Positions 16,358 to 25,734 of a stretch of DNA of 64,000 nt are shown here, in pieces. Each line of letters begins with the position of its first letter. The first letter of the stretch is position 1. The notes under the pieces are model-generated. The model saw nothing but the letters and a program-made list of their open reading frames with translations, was not told the origin of the DNA and ran no database searches. A program made the position numbers and the translations under genes. The stretch is from Bacteroidales bacterium Phil6 (GTDB lineage Bacteria > Bacteroidota > Bacteroidia > Bacteroidales > F082): the NCBI GenBank assembly GCA_002633315.1, contig NWBN01000027.1, positions 1 through 64,000 on the forward strand, read 5' to 3'.

Positions 16358-17158
16358 TTAGAAGTTGATATTCAATGCCAATCCAAAATTATCAGAATCA
16401 ATATATGGAGATGCATTTATCTTAGCACTACCCAATAGAACTGTTTTGTCTCCTTTTGCCACAATGCCGTCAATAACATTCCAAACATAGACAGCCACAG
16501 CTCCTGCAATTGACACATTACGAACCAATGCCCAATTGTTGGCTTTTTGCGTATAGGTATATCTTAAAGATTCATTATGAGTGGAATTAATTAAATTAAC
16601 ATTAGATATCCTGAATGATTCTCCAAGAATAATACCACCTGCAAACACAAGTTCTCCTACAATAAAACTAACGCCTTTTGTTGTACTTCCTTTGTATATT
16701 TGTGCCATACCCGGAACAAACACACGAGGAGACAAAGGATAATGATCAGTAATCCTCACATTATCAAAACTATAAGTAGGATTCTTAACAGTCTGAACCA
16801 AAAGATATACCTTATATTGTCCGGTACCAATACGTTCATGATATTCATCTATGATACGGGATTTCACTATCAAATCATGACTTCGTTCTACTCTAACATC
16901 ATTACCATTTATTATAACTTTGTTATCAGAACCAGTCGCCAAACTGCGACGTTCAATAATTTGATTGACAGCTTTCTTCCTTGCATCAGCTACTTCATAT
17001 CCCATTCCGGAAACGACTTCTAAGTACGATATTGAACTTTCCTCAAAAAAACCATTAGTCCATTCTGGCTTTTGCTGCTGTGCAAAAGCACATTGCCCTT
17101 CCATAAGGAAAAGCAATGTGCTAATAAAAGCAATTACAAAGTAATACTTCATAATCAA
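16358..17158 (-). CDS. Envelope protein with LPP20/FlgO-like domain and C-terminal membrane segments
   Basis: 266 residues. A signal peptide (CAFAQQQ) is followed by an LPP20/FlgO-like half (about 30-140: ADARKKAVNQIIERR helix, then GQYKVYLLVQTVKN strand). The C-terminal half starts FVPGMAQIYKGSTTKG, a motif seen in Bacteroidota proteins with paired short hydrophobic helices, here around 165-190 and 215-235. It ends ALNINF, a possible outer-membrane-type terminal aromatic. The start could also be the ATG two codons later. The gene lies 2 nt from the preceding lipoprotein gene, so the products probably work together. Precise function unknown. Confidence 0.65.
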   Translation of the reverse strand: MIMKYYFVIAFISTLLFLMEGQCAFAQQQKPEWTNGFFEESSISYLEVVSGMGYEVADARKKAVNQIIERRSLATGSDNKVIINGNDVRVERSHDLIVKSRIIDEYHERIGTGQYKVYLLVQTVKNPTYSFDNVRITDHYPLSPRVFVPGMAQIYKGSTTKGVSFIVGELVFAGGIILGESFRISNVNLINSTHNESLRYTYTQKANNWALVRNVSIAGAVAVYVWNVIDGIVAKGDKTVLLGSAKINASPYIDSDNFGLALNINF

Positions 17159-17160
17159 AT

Positions 17161-17766
17161 CTAATTATTACCGTCTTTAAACTGTTCGAATCTCTTTTGC
17201 ATTTCTTCACGAAATCTTGCTTCTTTAAAATCAATTCGCAGTTTTTCATCTTCTGTAAGTTTATCCTCCACTAAGGAAGCTGTTTTGGTAGCCACTTCCT
17301 CTTTTGAAATTCTAATACTAACATAGTTATACACATGTCCATCATCTTCTACCTGATCCCATCTCGAGCATTCTGTTTCTACATCATTTAGAATGTTATC
17401 AAGTGCTTGATCCACAGCCATCTCCATCTTATTTTCTATGTCATTCCCCATATTGTTTCCATAACTATTCCTATATGAAGTTATCAAACCTTTATAAGCG
17501 GCTTTCACTTTCTGCCTTACATTGTTTTTAGCACTTTCAGTTGCATTGATATGAATATCACCCATTTGATTTCTAGACCCACGAAATGCGCCCCAACCTG
17601 TATACTCTTGCTTGGTGTCGTAAATTTGGCAAGGAGCTTCTACTACATCACCAAAAGGTGATCTTGAATTATTATCGTAACTTTCATTGACAATTTGTTT
17701 ACTACCACCACATGCTGTTAAAAACGATGCAATTCCTAATATTGCCATAACATATAATTTTCTCAT
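17161..17766 (-). CDS. LPP20/FlgO-like lipoprotein, first gene of the operon
   Basis: 201 residues. The lipobox FLTAC gives Cys19. An alanine/lysine-rich helical stretch (ATESAKNNVRQKVKAAY) and a later strand pair (HVYNYVSIRISKEEV) have the spacing seen in LPP20/FlgO-like domains, matching the architecture of the next gene. It ends with a charged helix. The start follows a long leader that contains the structured element at 17921-18049. The operon lies directly downstream of porN, but a strong terminator separates the two. A link with the T9SS is therefore suggested only by position. Confidence 0.65.
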   Translation of the reverse strand: MRKLYVMAILGIASFLTACGGSKQIVNESYDNNSRSPFGDVVEAPCQIYDTKQEYTGWGAFRGSRNQMGDIHINATESAKNNVRQKVKAAYKGLITSYRNSYGNNMGNDIENKMEMAVDQALDNILNDVETECSRWDQVEDDGHVYNYVSIRISKEEVATKTASLVEDKLTEDEKLRIDFKEARFREEMQKRFEQFKDGNN

Positions 17767-17889
17767 TTTTTATTGTTGCTTGTTTTATCCCGTTGCTCTT
17801 CGGTTTTAAAGATTTACTTTCCTACTCACTTACGGCTTTTCGGATTACTCCGTTTAGTACCAAAATGATTCAGATAAGATATGCACATA

Positions 17890-17910
17890 AAAAAAGTGTG
17901 GTACTTCTTT
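17890..17910 (-). terminator. Possible U-tract hairpin after the structured RNA
   Basis: On the minus strand AAAGAAGT, a five-nt loop and ACTTTTTT form an AU-rich 8-bp stem running into a T tract. It could end a short transcript from the 18160 promoter before the operon; the stem is weak. Confidence 0.3.
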
Positions 17911-17920
17911 CGCTTCAATT

Positions 17921-18049
17921 TGAATTTCTAAGGTTCTGGACTACCTAAATCAACCAAATTATACGAGTAAAGCCCACACTTAATCGTGTGAGCGTTCCAT
18001 GCTTTACTCTCGGTTGATTTTATGAAATTGTCCAGATTCCAGAAATTCA
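17921..18049 (-). ncRNA. Candidate structured RNA with four nested helices
   Basis: The arms are nested and collinear: 17921-17929 with 18041-18049 (9 bp), 17936-17941 with 18030-18035 (6 bp), 17947-17955 with 18012-18020 (9 bp) and 17965-17973 with 18001-18009 (9 bp). An apical CACAC/GTGTG hairpin lies at 17975-17990. A perfect TAnnTTTG box lies upstream on the minus strand (18160-18167) and a weak U-tract hairpin lies downstream. It is either an independent small RNA of about 250 nt or the 5' leader of the lipoprotein operon starting at 17766. A long rod interrupted by internal loops recalls 6S-like RNAs, but I cannot match it to a family. Confidence 0.55.
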
Positions 18050-18159
18050 AGCTAAGCTAAAACGCTTTTTCCAATATGTCTTTAAAATGTGCGTATCAAT
18101 TTACACTTTTATATCATAGGCAAATATTTTTGTTATATAATATCGTTATTTATCAACCA

Positions 18160-18167
18160 CAAAGATA
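18160..18167 (-). promoter_or_regulatory. -7 box driving the structured RNA / lipoprotein operon
   Basis: TATCTTTG on the minus strand, a perfect TAnnTTTG match, about 110 nt before the outermost helix and about 390 nt before the first coding start. No clear -33 element. Confidence 0.5.
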
Positions 18168-18221
18168 ATATTTTTTTTTAAAATTAAAAAATTATATTTA
18201 AAAAAAATAAAATTTTAATAA

Positions 18222-18255
18222 AAAAACAAACGGATGGTAACAATGTACCACCCGT
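18222..18255 (-). terminator. Intrinsic terminator of the porKLMN operon
   Basis: On the minus strand ACGGGTGGT (18247-18255) pairs with ACCATCCGT (18230-18238), one G-T pair, followed by TTGTTTTTTT. It lies 25 nt after the porN stop. Confidence 0.85.
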
Positions 18256-18279
18256 CGTAAGATTCAAGTCAATACTACA

Positions 18280-19134
18280 TTAATAATCCCAGAGATATTG
18301 TTCAAAGTCTATGATACTTTGTTTTATTCTCTCGGATTCGAGCAGAGCATCTACGCCTTGAGCATATTCCTGTATGCTACGGTCATAAATATTCTCTTCC
18401 TTGTAGATATAACTGTCGAACATTCTCTTCCAGAACACCTCGTCGTATGACAAAAGACCTGCCGAATTGTTGCGGTTGAAATACGGAGCCTGTGCCAAGA
18501 TATTCCTTGCGCTCTCGTAAGGTATCCAGAACAAAGGTTGCGGCACGCGGTCACCAGTCTCCAATTCCCTCATTCTGACAGGACAGATAGCAATGATGCG
18601 TACCATAAGTTGGGATCTCTGTTTGTCGAAATACCAGTCTTCCTTGAGACGGAGACGTAATACCTGTGACGGGTCGAACTGAGAAATAATGATTGTATCA
18701 TACTCATCATACGGAGGATACGGTCTTCTGAAAGTACGATATGTAGTATCCGATTGTTTACTCATAAACTGATTATAAGAAATCGGGGTCAACATCTCGT
18801 CTGTTGTTTCAACCTCATAAGCTGTTATTTTACCTTCTTTCATACCATCGAGTATGATAGTGATAAAGTTTTTCCAATTCTGATGAGAGACAGTAGGATA
18901 ATAGAATCCCAAATTCATTTTCTGGCGGAAGTCTATCTCTCGCCATATTCTCTTCTTCCACATCACGTCAGCCTCACGTACCGTAGGCAACGGCAATGGA
19001 GTCTTCTCACCCAAGGAGTTCTCGACATAGATACCATCGGTGAAAGTCTCATCGAGTATAGCCTGACTTTGTCCCTTCGGAGCGGCACAAAGAGTCAATA
19101 CAGCGATTGAAACAAAAGCAATTAATCTCTTCAT
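18280..19134 (-). CDS. porN: T9SS ring protein PorN/GldN
   Basis: 284 residues with a signal peptide. PorN/GldN is the periplasmic partner that forms the 32-36-fold T9SS ring with the lipoprotein PorK under the outer membrane. Diagnostic stretches include MWKKRIWREIDFRQKMN (about 58-74), VLRLRLKEDWYFDKQRS, RIIAICPV and PLFWIPYESAR. It is the last gene of the porK-L-M-N order, 15 nt after porM, and is followed by a strong terminator. Identification is supported both by sequence and by gene order. Confidence 0.95.
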   Translation of the reverse strand: MKRLIAFVSIAVLTLCAAPKGQSQAILDETFTDGIYVENSLGEKTPLPLPTVREADVMWKKRIWREIDFRQKMNLGFYYPTVSHQNWKNFITIILDGMKEGKITAYEVETTDEMLTPISYNQFMSKQSDTTYRTFRRPYPPYDEYDTIIISQFDPSQVLRLRLKEDWYFDKQRSQLMVRIIAICPVRMRELETGDRVPQPLFWIPYESARNILAQAPYFNRNNSAGLLSYDEVFWKRMFDSYIYKEENIYDRSIQEYAQGVDALLESERIKQSIIDFEQYLWDY

Positions 19135-19149
19135 TTTTATTTATATTTA

Positions 19150-20847
19150 TTATTTAATTTCAATATTGATAGGATTCAGAGTTCTCGTAGCGCCGTCAGG
19201 ACCCTTTGCCTGAATACTTTCGAAGAAAAGTTTCTGACCGCGTTTAGATTTGCTGATAATATCGAGGGCCTCCTCATTGAATCTACCTCCTCTTATGGTT
19301 CCTGAAGTCTTGTAGTCGCCGGCAACTATAGTAGATAAAGTGTAAGATACGATGTTATACTGATAGTCGCCGAATTCGAAATCACCCATATCGGGAATGA
19401 TACCGCCGGCAGCCTGCAGTTCGTTTCTGCCTATCTGACCGCTCGATATACCTGCAATGGTAGCCTGAGGACTCGGGACGCGCTTGATACGGAAATCATA
19501 ACTTCCAAGTACCACTCTCTTGCCGTCTATCATTGTAGAAGCTGTGACGGTAGTCGTCTTTTCTCCTGCCGGGACTTCTACCATATAGGTACCGGATTCT
19601 TTACCTTTTGTTATCTTTCCTTTTGAGATAGCAACATCGATTTGTTCATTGGCGATACCGGGTGATGACACTGAAATAGGATTTTGAAGACCTTGATAGA
19701 ATATCATCATCTGAGTAGGAGCCACTGTCACTGACGGAGGAGCCACCGTAAATGAAGAACTGAACGGATAAGGCACTTTTTCACCAGTCTCAGGGTCTAT
19801 CATCTCCACAACACCGGCATATTCCTGTATTCCGACAGAAGTACCGGGAAATTTCAATTTCACAACACCGCCAACACTCGAAGCCGATTTGACAGAACCT
19901 TGTCCCGCCTTGTAGAAATCCTTGACACCTTTCGCATATTTAACATCAAACTGACGTGCCGTGTCGGATGCTGCAATAAACACATCAGCTTCATAATCCT
20001 GACCTGTCAGAACGTATGTGGTCTTTGGAATAACTCTCGCTTCCAACGCATTGAACTTGTAGTCAGTTGCACCTATTCTTTTGAACAATTCAGAGATAGC
20101 ATCAAATTCGGTAGTCTGTATTTCACCAATTATTTTATTCAAAATAGCTATATCAGCTGCCAAAATGACATGATAGAAATTCTTGTTTTCCCAATCGAGT
20201 TTATTGTCATTAGCATCGTAATATATTATCTCCTGTCCATTGGCATCATGCGAAGTAAGAAGACCTACCTTACTACCATAATTTATAATACCGGCAGATT
20301 GTACAGTATTAATGATATAATCGCGATATGCATCTATTTTTTCACGCAACTTGGTGGCATTACCTTCATTGATCATAAAATTGGTAGGTGCGTCGTACTT
20401 GTCTTTTGCACTTACATTCTTAAGGTCAAATTCATAGAACACACGATCATTGCTCGGATCAATTTTATTTTTATTTCTAAGGAGAGCTTCACCTTCATCC
20501 TGATTAAGCATTTCCTCTTCAGTAAGACCTTCAGTCACGAGTACCAAAGGAAGTTTTATCTCTTTCTCTATGAAATTGATAATCTCGTCGGTATGCTTAC
20601 GAATATCCTGTGCCTTCTCCCAATAAGGAGCGACTTTTTCCTGTTGTCTGTCGTATTGTTGCTGAAAAGTCCTATAATAATCCTCAATCTTTCTTTCGAC
20701 GCTTGCATTGGACACCTCCAAACCGTCATTCACGATAGCAAAAGCATCGAGAATATCGACAGAAACGTTCAAAGCGAGCAAGGCTGTCAAGACGAGATAC
20801 ATCATAGATATCATCTTCTGCCTCGGGGTTTCTTTAAATCCTGCCAT
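19150..20847 (-). CDS. porM: T9SS motor/shaft protein PorM/GldM
   Basis: 565 residues. PorM/GldM is an inner-membrane protein that, with PorL, makes the proton-driven T9SS motor and spans the periplasm as a long shaft. It shows the family start ETPRQKMISMMYLVLTALLA with one transmembrane segment (about 14-32), a helical D1 region (about 40-220) and beta domains D2-D4 to the end. The D3-type stretch SPGIANEQIDVAISKG is present. It is slightly longer than the typical 515-520 residues. It sits between porL (43 nt) and porN (15 nt). Confidence 0.96.
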   Translation of the reverse strand: MAGFKETPRQKMISMMYLVLTALLALNVSVDILDAFAIVNDGLEVSNASVERKIEDYYRTFQQQYDRQQEKVAPYWEKAQDIRKHTDEIINFIEKEIKLPLVLVTEGLTEEEMLNQDEGEALLRNKNKIDPSNDRVFYEFDLKNVSAKDKYDAPTNFMINEGNATKLREKIDAYRDYIINTVQSAGIINYGSKVGLLTSHDANGQEIIYYDANDNKLDWENKNFYHVILAADIAILNKIIGEIQTTEFDAISELFKRIGATDYKFNALEARVIPKTTYVLTGQDYEADVFIAASDTARQFDVKYAKGVKDFYKAGQGSVKSASSVGGVVKLKFPGTSVGIQEYAGVVEMIDPETGEKVPYPFSSSFTVAPPSVTVAPTQMMIFYQGLQNPISVSSPGIANEQIDVAISKGKITKGKESGTYMVEVPAGEKTTTVTASTMIDGKRVVLGSYDFRIKRVPSPQATIAGISSGQIGRNELQAAGGIIPDMGDFEFGDYQYNIVSYTLSTIVAGDYKTSGTIRGGRFNEEALDIISKSKRGQKLFFESIQAKGPDGATRTLNPINIEIK

Positions 20848-20890
20848 TTCTCACGTTTTTTTAAGTTAATAATAAGTTAACTTCAAACCA

Positions 20891-21580
20891 TCAAGATTTG
20901 ACATTCATGGCAGAAAGCATATTTCCGTAAACTGTATTAAGAGCAGACATACGTTTCGACAAATCGGCAATCTGATGATTGAGAGCTTCCGTTGATGATG
21001 CTGAAGCACCGACTTTCTCAATATATTCTGACATGGTTTTATTCAATTTGTTATTGGTCTCTGCCATAACAGCCGTATTTTGAATCTGGATCTCGAGAGC
21101 GGTAACAGATTCCGTAGCTTTACGCATCGCTTTGGCATAATCGCTTGTCGCTGTCACAGCATTGCTTATCTCAGCCATTTTGGCAGCATTCTCGCCAAGT
21201 TTATTGATACCCTCGCCTAATCTCTCCAATGCCTGATTACTTATATTGGCTTTTTCAAACATCTGGTCGAGTTTACCCATTGCAGAATTGTTATTAGTAC
21301 CTTTGGATCTTCCTTCCGTACTGCCTTCTGCTTCTTTTCCATGATAGGCATAAGCAAATTCTGGATACACCAAACTCCAGTCCGGTTCTACATGCGGCGG
21401 TTCAAATGCCGAGAAAAAGAATATGACAGCTTCTGTCAACAAACCAACTGTCAACATAAGATTGGCACCCTGCCAGTGTGTCAATTTAAACAAAGCACCA
21501 ACAAGAACGATTGTTGCGCCAATACCATAGACTCTGGACATAAAAACCTTGTAGCCTCTACTTTCCAATAATTTACTCAT
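20891..21580 (-). CDS. porL: T9SS motor protein PorL/GldL
   Basis: 229 residues. PorL/GldL is the inner-membrane stator-like protein of the T9SS motor. There are two membrane helices: about 15-32 (GIGATIVLVGALFKLTHW) and about 38-58 (LMLTVGLLTEAVIFFFSAF). The glutamate in the second helix matches the proton-channel residue described for the family. A cytoplasmic helical tail follows, ending with coiled-coil segments. It lies 47 nt from porK and 43 nt from porM, in the standard operon order. Confidence 0.96.
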   Translation of the reverse strand: MSKLLESRGYKVFMSRVYGIGATIVLVGALFKLTHWQGANLMLTVGLLTEAVIFFFSAFEPPHVEPDWSLVYPEFAYAYHGKEAEGSTEGRSKGTNNNSAMGKLDQMFEKANISNQALERLGEGINKLGENAAKMAEISNAVTATSDYAKAMRKATESVTALEIQIQNTAVMAETNNKLNKTMSEYIEKVGASASSTEALNHQIADLSKRMSALNTVYGNMLSAMNVKS

Positions 21581-21627
21581 AATTCCTAATTTTATTAAAA
21601 TGTTTTGATTATAAATTCTTTATTTTA

Positions 21628-22998
21628 TCAATTGTAAACTCTTGATGCCTTAGCGGGGTTATCTCCCTTGTTACGACCAAGATACGGCTGAATACAACGG
21701 AATCCTATATAACATTTGGCAGAATCCTGGTATTCGTATGTACGTGTAGTCACCTGGAGATAATAAGATATATCTTTCCAAGAACCGCCACGGATGACTT
21801 TTCTCTTCATGACAGGCGGGTCGCTTTCCTTGGCATTATAAGTATAATTGGGGTTCATATCCCATGTAAAATTATACGATGCAGGGTCGAAAGCGCTATT
21901 AGTCCATTCTGCCACGTTACCAGCCATATCATACAATCCCCAGTCATTCGGAGGATAATGTCCTACTATCAAAGTTCTAAGGCCTCCATCTGCTATATAG
22001 TTGCCACGTAATGGTTTGTAGTTGGCGAGCAGACAACCTTTTTCATTTCTCGTATAAGGACCTCCCCACGGATAAGGATTCAAATGGTTGCCGCCTCTTG
22101 CTGCCCATTCCCATTCCGCTTCAGTAGGAAGACGGAACTCCGAAAGCACCATCTCACCCTTTTGAGAACGAAGATATTTATTCAATTTCTCTGTACGCCA
22201 CACACAGAATGCTTTTGCCTGATTCCAGTTTACACCGACAACCGGATAATTGTCGTATGCAGGATGCCAGAAATACTTTTCTGTGAGAGGATCGTTGAAT
22301 GAATATGTATAATCATGTATCCACGCCAAGGTATCCGGATATACATTGATACTTTCTTTTTTGACATATACCGAACGGTCGGTAAGACCTTGTGGACGGT
22401 TGGCAAGACCGGCATTGCGATAATCGGCATCATCTCTAAACTCTTTTCTTGCAGCTGCCTGAAGGTCTATCCAGAAATATTCATAGAACAACTTTCTCGA
22501 ATCTATCTCTTTCTTTCCAAAATAGCGCTCATTCTCAGGAATCCACATCTCCTCGAGTGCATCTCTGTAATCTTGATTGTCACTATTCCATTCTATATCC
22601 TCTTTCCAATTAAGATAAGGCGGGTCATATAACTCCCCTGTCTTTGGATTTTCTGAGATAAGATATACTTCAGGTGCCACCTCTCCCAACAATGTTCTGG
22701 CTATGGAATCACGCACATAGTTAACAAACTCACGATATTCGTTATTTGTTATCTCTGTTTCGTCCATGAAGAAGGCAGACACAGATATTGTCTTTGGCTG
22801 AGACAAATATCCTGATGTAATATCCTGACCTCCAACGCCCATGGTATAACTTCCCATAGGGACGAACACCATGCCATACGGATCAGGCTGATAAAATGGT
22901 TTCGATTTCTTTCTTACACCGACCAACTCTCCCTGGTTTGTATTGCTACAACTTGAGAATACAAGTACGATCAGGCTTATCAACAAAAACTTTTTCAT
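21628..22998 (-). CDS. porK: T9SS ring lipoprotein PorK/GldK
   Basis: 456 residues. Signal peptide with lipobox FSSC (Cys17). PorK/GldK is an outer-membrane lipoprotein that forms the T9SS ring with PorN. The body is a formylglycine-generating-enzyme/sulfatase-modifying fold: FVPMGSYTMG near 44, SVSAFFMDETEITNNEYREF, LPTEAEWEWAARGG, MAGNVAEWT and a terminal YIGFRCI. The fold is used structurally here rather than as an enzyme. A -7 box lies upstream at 23082-23089, so porKLMN may be transcribed separately from porP. Confidence 0.96.
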   Translation of the reverse strand: MKKFLLISLIVLVFSSCSNTNQGELVGVRKKSKPFYQPDPYGMVFVPMGSYTMGVGGQDITSGYLSQPKTISVSAFFMDETEITNNEYREFVNYVRDSIARTLLGEVAPEVYLISENPKTGELYDPPYLNWKEDIEWNSDNQDYRDALEEMWIPENERYFGKKEIDSRKLFYEYFWIDLQAAARKEFRDDADYRNAGLANRPQGLTDRSVYVKKESINVYPDTLAWIHDYTYSFNDPLTEKYFWHPAYDNYPVVGVNWNQAKAFCVWRTEKLNKYLRSQKGEMVLSEFRLPTEAEWEWAARGGNHLNPYPWGGPYTRNEKGCLLANYKPLRGNYIADGGLRTLIVGHYPPNDWGLYDMAGNVAEWTNSAFDPASYNFTWDMNPNYTYNAKESDPPVMKRKVIRGGSWKDISYYLQVTTRTYEYQDSAKCYIGFRCIQPYLGRNKGDNPAKASRVYN

Positions 22999-23081
22999 TT
23001 TAAATACTTTGAATTTATAACTATTCCTAACGTTTTTACACTATAATTATTATTATCCTAGTTGACTTTTTTTAAGCGAGC

Positions 23082-23089
23082 CAAAGGTA
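23082..23089 (-). promoter_or_regulatory. -7 box upstream of porK
   Basis: TACCTTTG on the minus strand, a perfect TAnnTTTG, 84 nt before the porK start codon in the 153-nt porP-porK gap. Confidence 0.5.
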
Positions 23090-23151
23090 ACAAATTATTC
23101 TATTTATTCAACAAAAAAACATGTTTTTTCAACATCTTTCATCAATTTATT

Positions 23152-24108
23152 TTATAAATATCTGATACTACGATAGATACGAGGATGTTTGTCCAAGTCT
23201 AACTTGAAGCAATAGCTTATGGAAACTTCATGAGAGCCGGGTACTGCCAATCCCAAAGTGTTGATATCGTATGCATAAGAAATCTGTAAATCTTTAATCT
23301 TTATGCCTGCCATAATATCTACTGACTCCTGAAATCTGTAATTAAGTCCAACCCAGAAACGATCATTATACATAACCTTGGACCCAATATTATACTGAGT
23401 CGAAGCCACATCGCTCATAATACACAGTGACGGTAAAATAGCGAATAACGAGTTGGTAAACTGATATTCAAAACCTGCCACAAGATAAAAAGTCCTGTCT
23501 CCCACAAAACTTGCACTCGACTCGGCTGAACCCACAAGTTCTTTTCCTTTCGATTCAAACAAATTGGTAACAGAAAAACCTATATAATACGTTTCAGGAA
23601 CCATCCAGAATACACCAAGATTGGCATCGAATAGCATAGAAGTCTCTTCTCCTGTCGGTAAAAACGGATCAGAAGATACTAATGGATTCAATTTAGAAAA
23701 ATCCATCGATCGATTCACCAAATTGAAAGCAGCACCTAAACCAAGAGTACCTGCTCCGAGATCGAAATGATACGAATACCCAAGATTGACACTTACATTA
23801 TTCTCAAAGCCTATCTCGTCTTTCATGATACCAAGTGCAAGACCGCCTCCTAAAAATCGTACAGGAATATCACCGGAAAACAGCAACGTTCTCGGTGACA
23901 CTCTATTCCCATCCATATCTTTAAACCCTGACCATTGGTCTCTATAAATTCCCAATATGTTGACACCTTCGCTAAGACCGGCATAGCCGGGATTTATTAC
24001 GGCATAGGAGTTGCTGTAATTGGTGAACATAGGCGCCTGTTGAGCCTTTATTTCGTTACAAACCAGCAACAACACCAACAATACTATTATATATCTTAAA
24101 ACTCGCAC
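23152..24108 (-). CDS. porP: PorP/SprF-family outer-membrane protein of the T9SS
   Basis: 318 residues. A signal peptide (NEIKAQQ) leads into the family signature APMFTNYSNSYAVINPGYAG, then beta-barrel strands with alternating hydrophobics to the C-terminus. PorP/SprF proteins are outer-membrane barrels that bind T9SS components or specific cargo at the cell surface. Its place directly upstream of porKLMN is the P. gingivalis porP arrangement, which favours core PorP over a cargo-specific SprF paralogue. It is downstream of rseP by about 100 nt. Confidence 0.93.
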   Translation of the reverse strand: MRVLRYIIVLLVLLLVCNEIKAQQAPMFTNYSNSYAVINPGYAGLSEGVNILGIYRDQWSGFKDMDGNRVSPRTLLFSGDIPVRFLGGGLALGIMKDEIGFENNVSVNLGYSYHFDLGAGTLGLGAAFNLVNRSMDFSKLNPLVSSDPFLPTGEETSMLFDANLGVFWMVPETYYIGFSVTNLFESKGKELVGSAESSASFVGDRTFYLVAGFEYQFTNSLFAILPSLCIMSDVASTQYNIGSKVMYNDRFWVGLNYRFQESVDIMAGIKIKDLQISYAYDINTLGLAVPGSHEVSISYCFKLDLDKHPRIYRSIRYL

Positions 24109-24209
24109 CTTATCCGTGTTTTCTAATATTCTAAAATCTTTAACTAAAAACCACTCCGTTTATTGTGTTAATGAAATCACAAAACACACATTACAAATAT
24201 TTTATGATA

Positions 24210-25679
24210 TTATCTGAACAACTTAACAATGTCATTGCCATTGGCATACACAAGCAGTACTAACAATATAGCCAATCCTATCATCTGTGCCACCTGTAAA
24301 AATCTGTCACTCGGTTTGCGTCTTGTTATGAGTTCATATATCAAAAACAGCACATGACCTCCGTCAAGAACCGGTATAGGCAATATATTCATCACAGCGA
24401 GAATAACCGACAACAATGCTGTCATTCTCCAAAACTGATACCAATTGAACGTATCCGGAAATATCTTTCCTATAGATATAAAGCCGCCAAGACTTTCATA
24501 AGCTTTTGTCTCCGGCTTAAACACCAACTTCAACTGTTTCCAATAATCGCTTATTTCTGTCATCGTTTTTGAAAAGCCATGCGGTACAGCTTCCAGGAAA
24601 GTATATTCCTGTGTTTTAAGTTCCAACATAGGTTGTGCATAAACCCCAATCACACCTTCTGCAGGAAGATGCAAAGGCACTACCAAAGTATCATTGTTCC
24701 TTACCACAGAGATATTAATGTCGGTATCGGCAAATTGTTTGATACATGCAACAAAATCTTGATAATAAGGTGTATTTATATCGTTGATTTTCACTATTAT
24801 ATCATCAACTTGCATACCGGCATCCTTTGCCGCCGAGTTGTCGGAAAACTCTCCCACCACAAAAGGCATTCTGTATGACATGAACGTGGATTGATGTTTC
24901 AGCATTTTTGTCACCGCATCCGGAGGCAACATAACCTTTACCTTCTTTCCATCACGTTCCACCTCTATATATTTAGTATCCTCTAATATAATCTCCATCG
25001 GTATTTGGTAAAAGTTTTCTATATATTCGCCATTAACAGACAATATCTTGTCACCGTCTTTAAGTCCGAGATTATATCCGAGACTATCTACTGCAATACC
25101 ATATTTATTGACTTCTGACGTAGGAAGATACTGTTCTCCATAAGCAGACAATATCCCGATAAATATCAATACAGCAAGGACAACATTCATGAAGACACCG
25201 CCTATCATTATAATAAGGCGTTGCCATGCCGGTTTACTACGAAATTCCCACGGTTGTACAGGACGTTTCAATTGTTCCATATCCATTGATTCATCAACCA
25301 TACCTGCAATCTTACAATAACCTCCTAAAGGAATCCACCCAATTCCAAACTCAGTATGTTCTTCATCGGTACGCCAGTCGTCTTGGGGCAAAGTGCTGAG
25401 ATCTATAGATTCATAAGAATATTCTTTTTTATTAGTTTCAGAATTAACATTCACATGTTCTGTATAGCTTTCCGGTACATTTTTACTAAAAAAACGAAAA
25501 CGCCATTTACCATGCACCTTCTTGAAACGCAAAATAGAAAACTTGTAATTGAAGAAAATATAAAACTTCTCCACTCTCGTTTTGAATATGCGTGCGGCAA
25601 TGAAATGCCCGAATTCATGCACTATCACCAACAGCGACAATGAAAGAATCAGTTGTACAATCTTAATTAATATATCCAT
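24210..25679 (-). CDS. rseP: Site-2 RIP metalloprotease RseP
   Basis: 489 residues. An inner-membrane zinc protease that cuts transmembrane anti-sigma factors or signal peptides. The zinc site HEFGH is at 21-25 in the first membrane helix, and the matching LDGGH motif is near 430. Two PDZ-like domains lie between (about 200-340). The protein is longer than E. coli RseP because of an insert with DLSTLPQDDWRTDEEHTEFGIGW after the first helix, as in other Bacteroidota. It lies between an M23 peptidase and porP. Which anti-sigma it processes is unknown. Confidence 0.94.
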   Translation of the reverse strand: MDILIKIVQLILSLSLLVIVHEFGHFIAARIFKTRVEKFYIFFNYKFSILRFKKVHGKWRFRFFSKNVPESYTEHVNVNSETNKKEYSYESIDLSTLPQDDWRTDEEHTEFGIGWIPLGGYCKIAGMVDESMDMEQLKRPVQPWEFRSKPAWQRLIIMIGGVFMNVVLAVLIFIGILSAYGEQYLPTSEVNKYGIAVDSLGYNLGLKDGDKILSVNGEYIENFYQIPMEIILEDTKYIEVERDGKKVKVMLPPDAVTKMLKHQSTFMSYRMPFVVGEFSDNSAAKDAGMQVDDIIVKINDINTPYYQDFVACIKQFADTDINISVVRNNDTLVVPLHLPAEGVIGVYAQPMLELKTQEYTFLEAVPHGFSKTMTEISDYWKQLKLVFKPETKAYESLGGFISIGKIFPDTFNWYQFWRMTALLSVILAVMNILPIPVLDGGHVLFLIYELITRRKPSDRFLQVAQMIGLAILLVLLVYANGNDIVKLFR

Positions 25680-25734
25680 CTTAAATTAATTTTCAATTTG
25701 CAAAGATAATAAAAACAATTCACATTATTTAAAG

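Larger units (their letters stand above)
17767..18279. other. Intergenic region between the lipoprotein operon and porN
   Basis: 513 nt holding, in minus-strand order, the porN terminator, the -7 box at 18160-18167, the nested structured element and the leader of the 17766 gene. No protein-coding frame is convincing. Confidence 0.6.
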
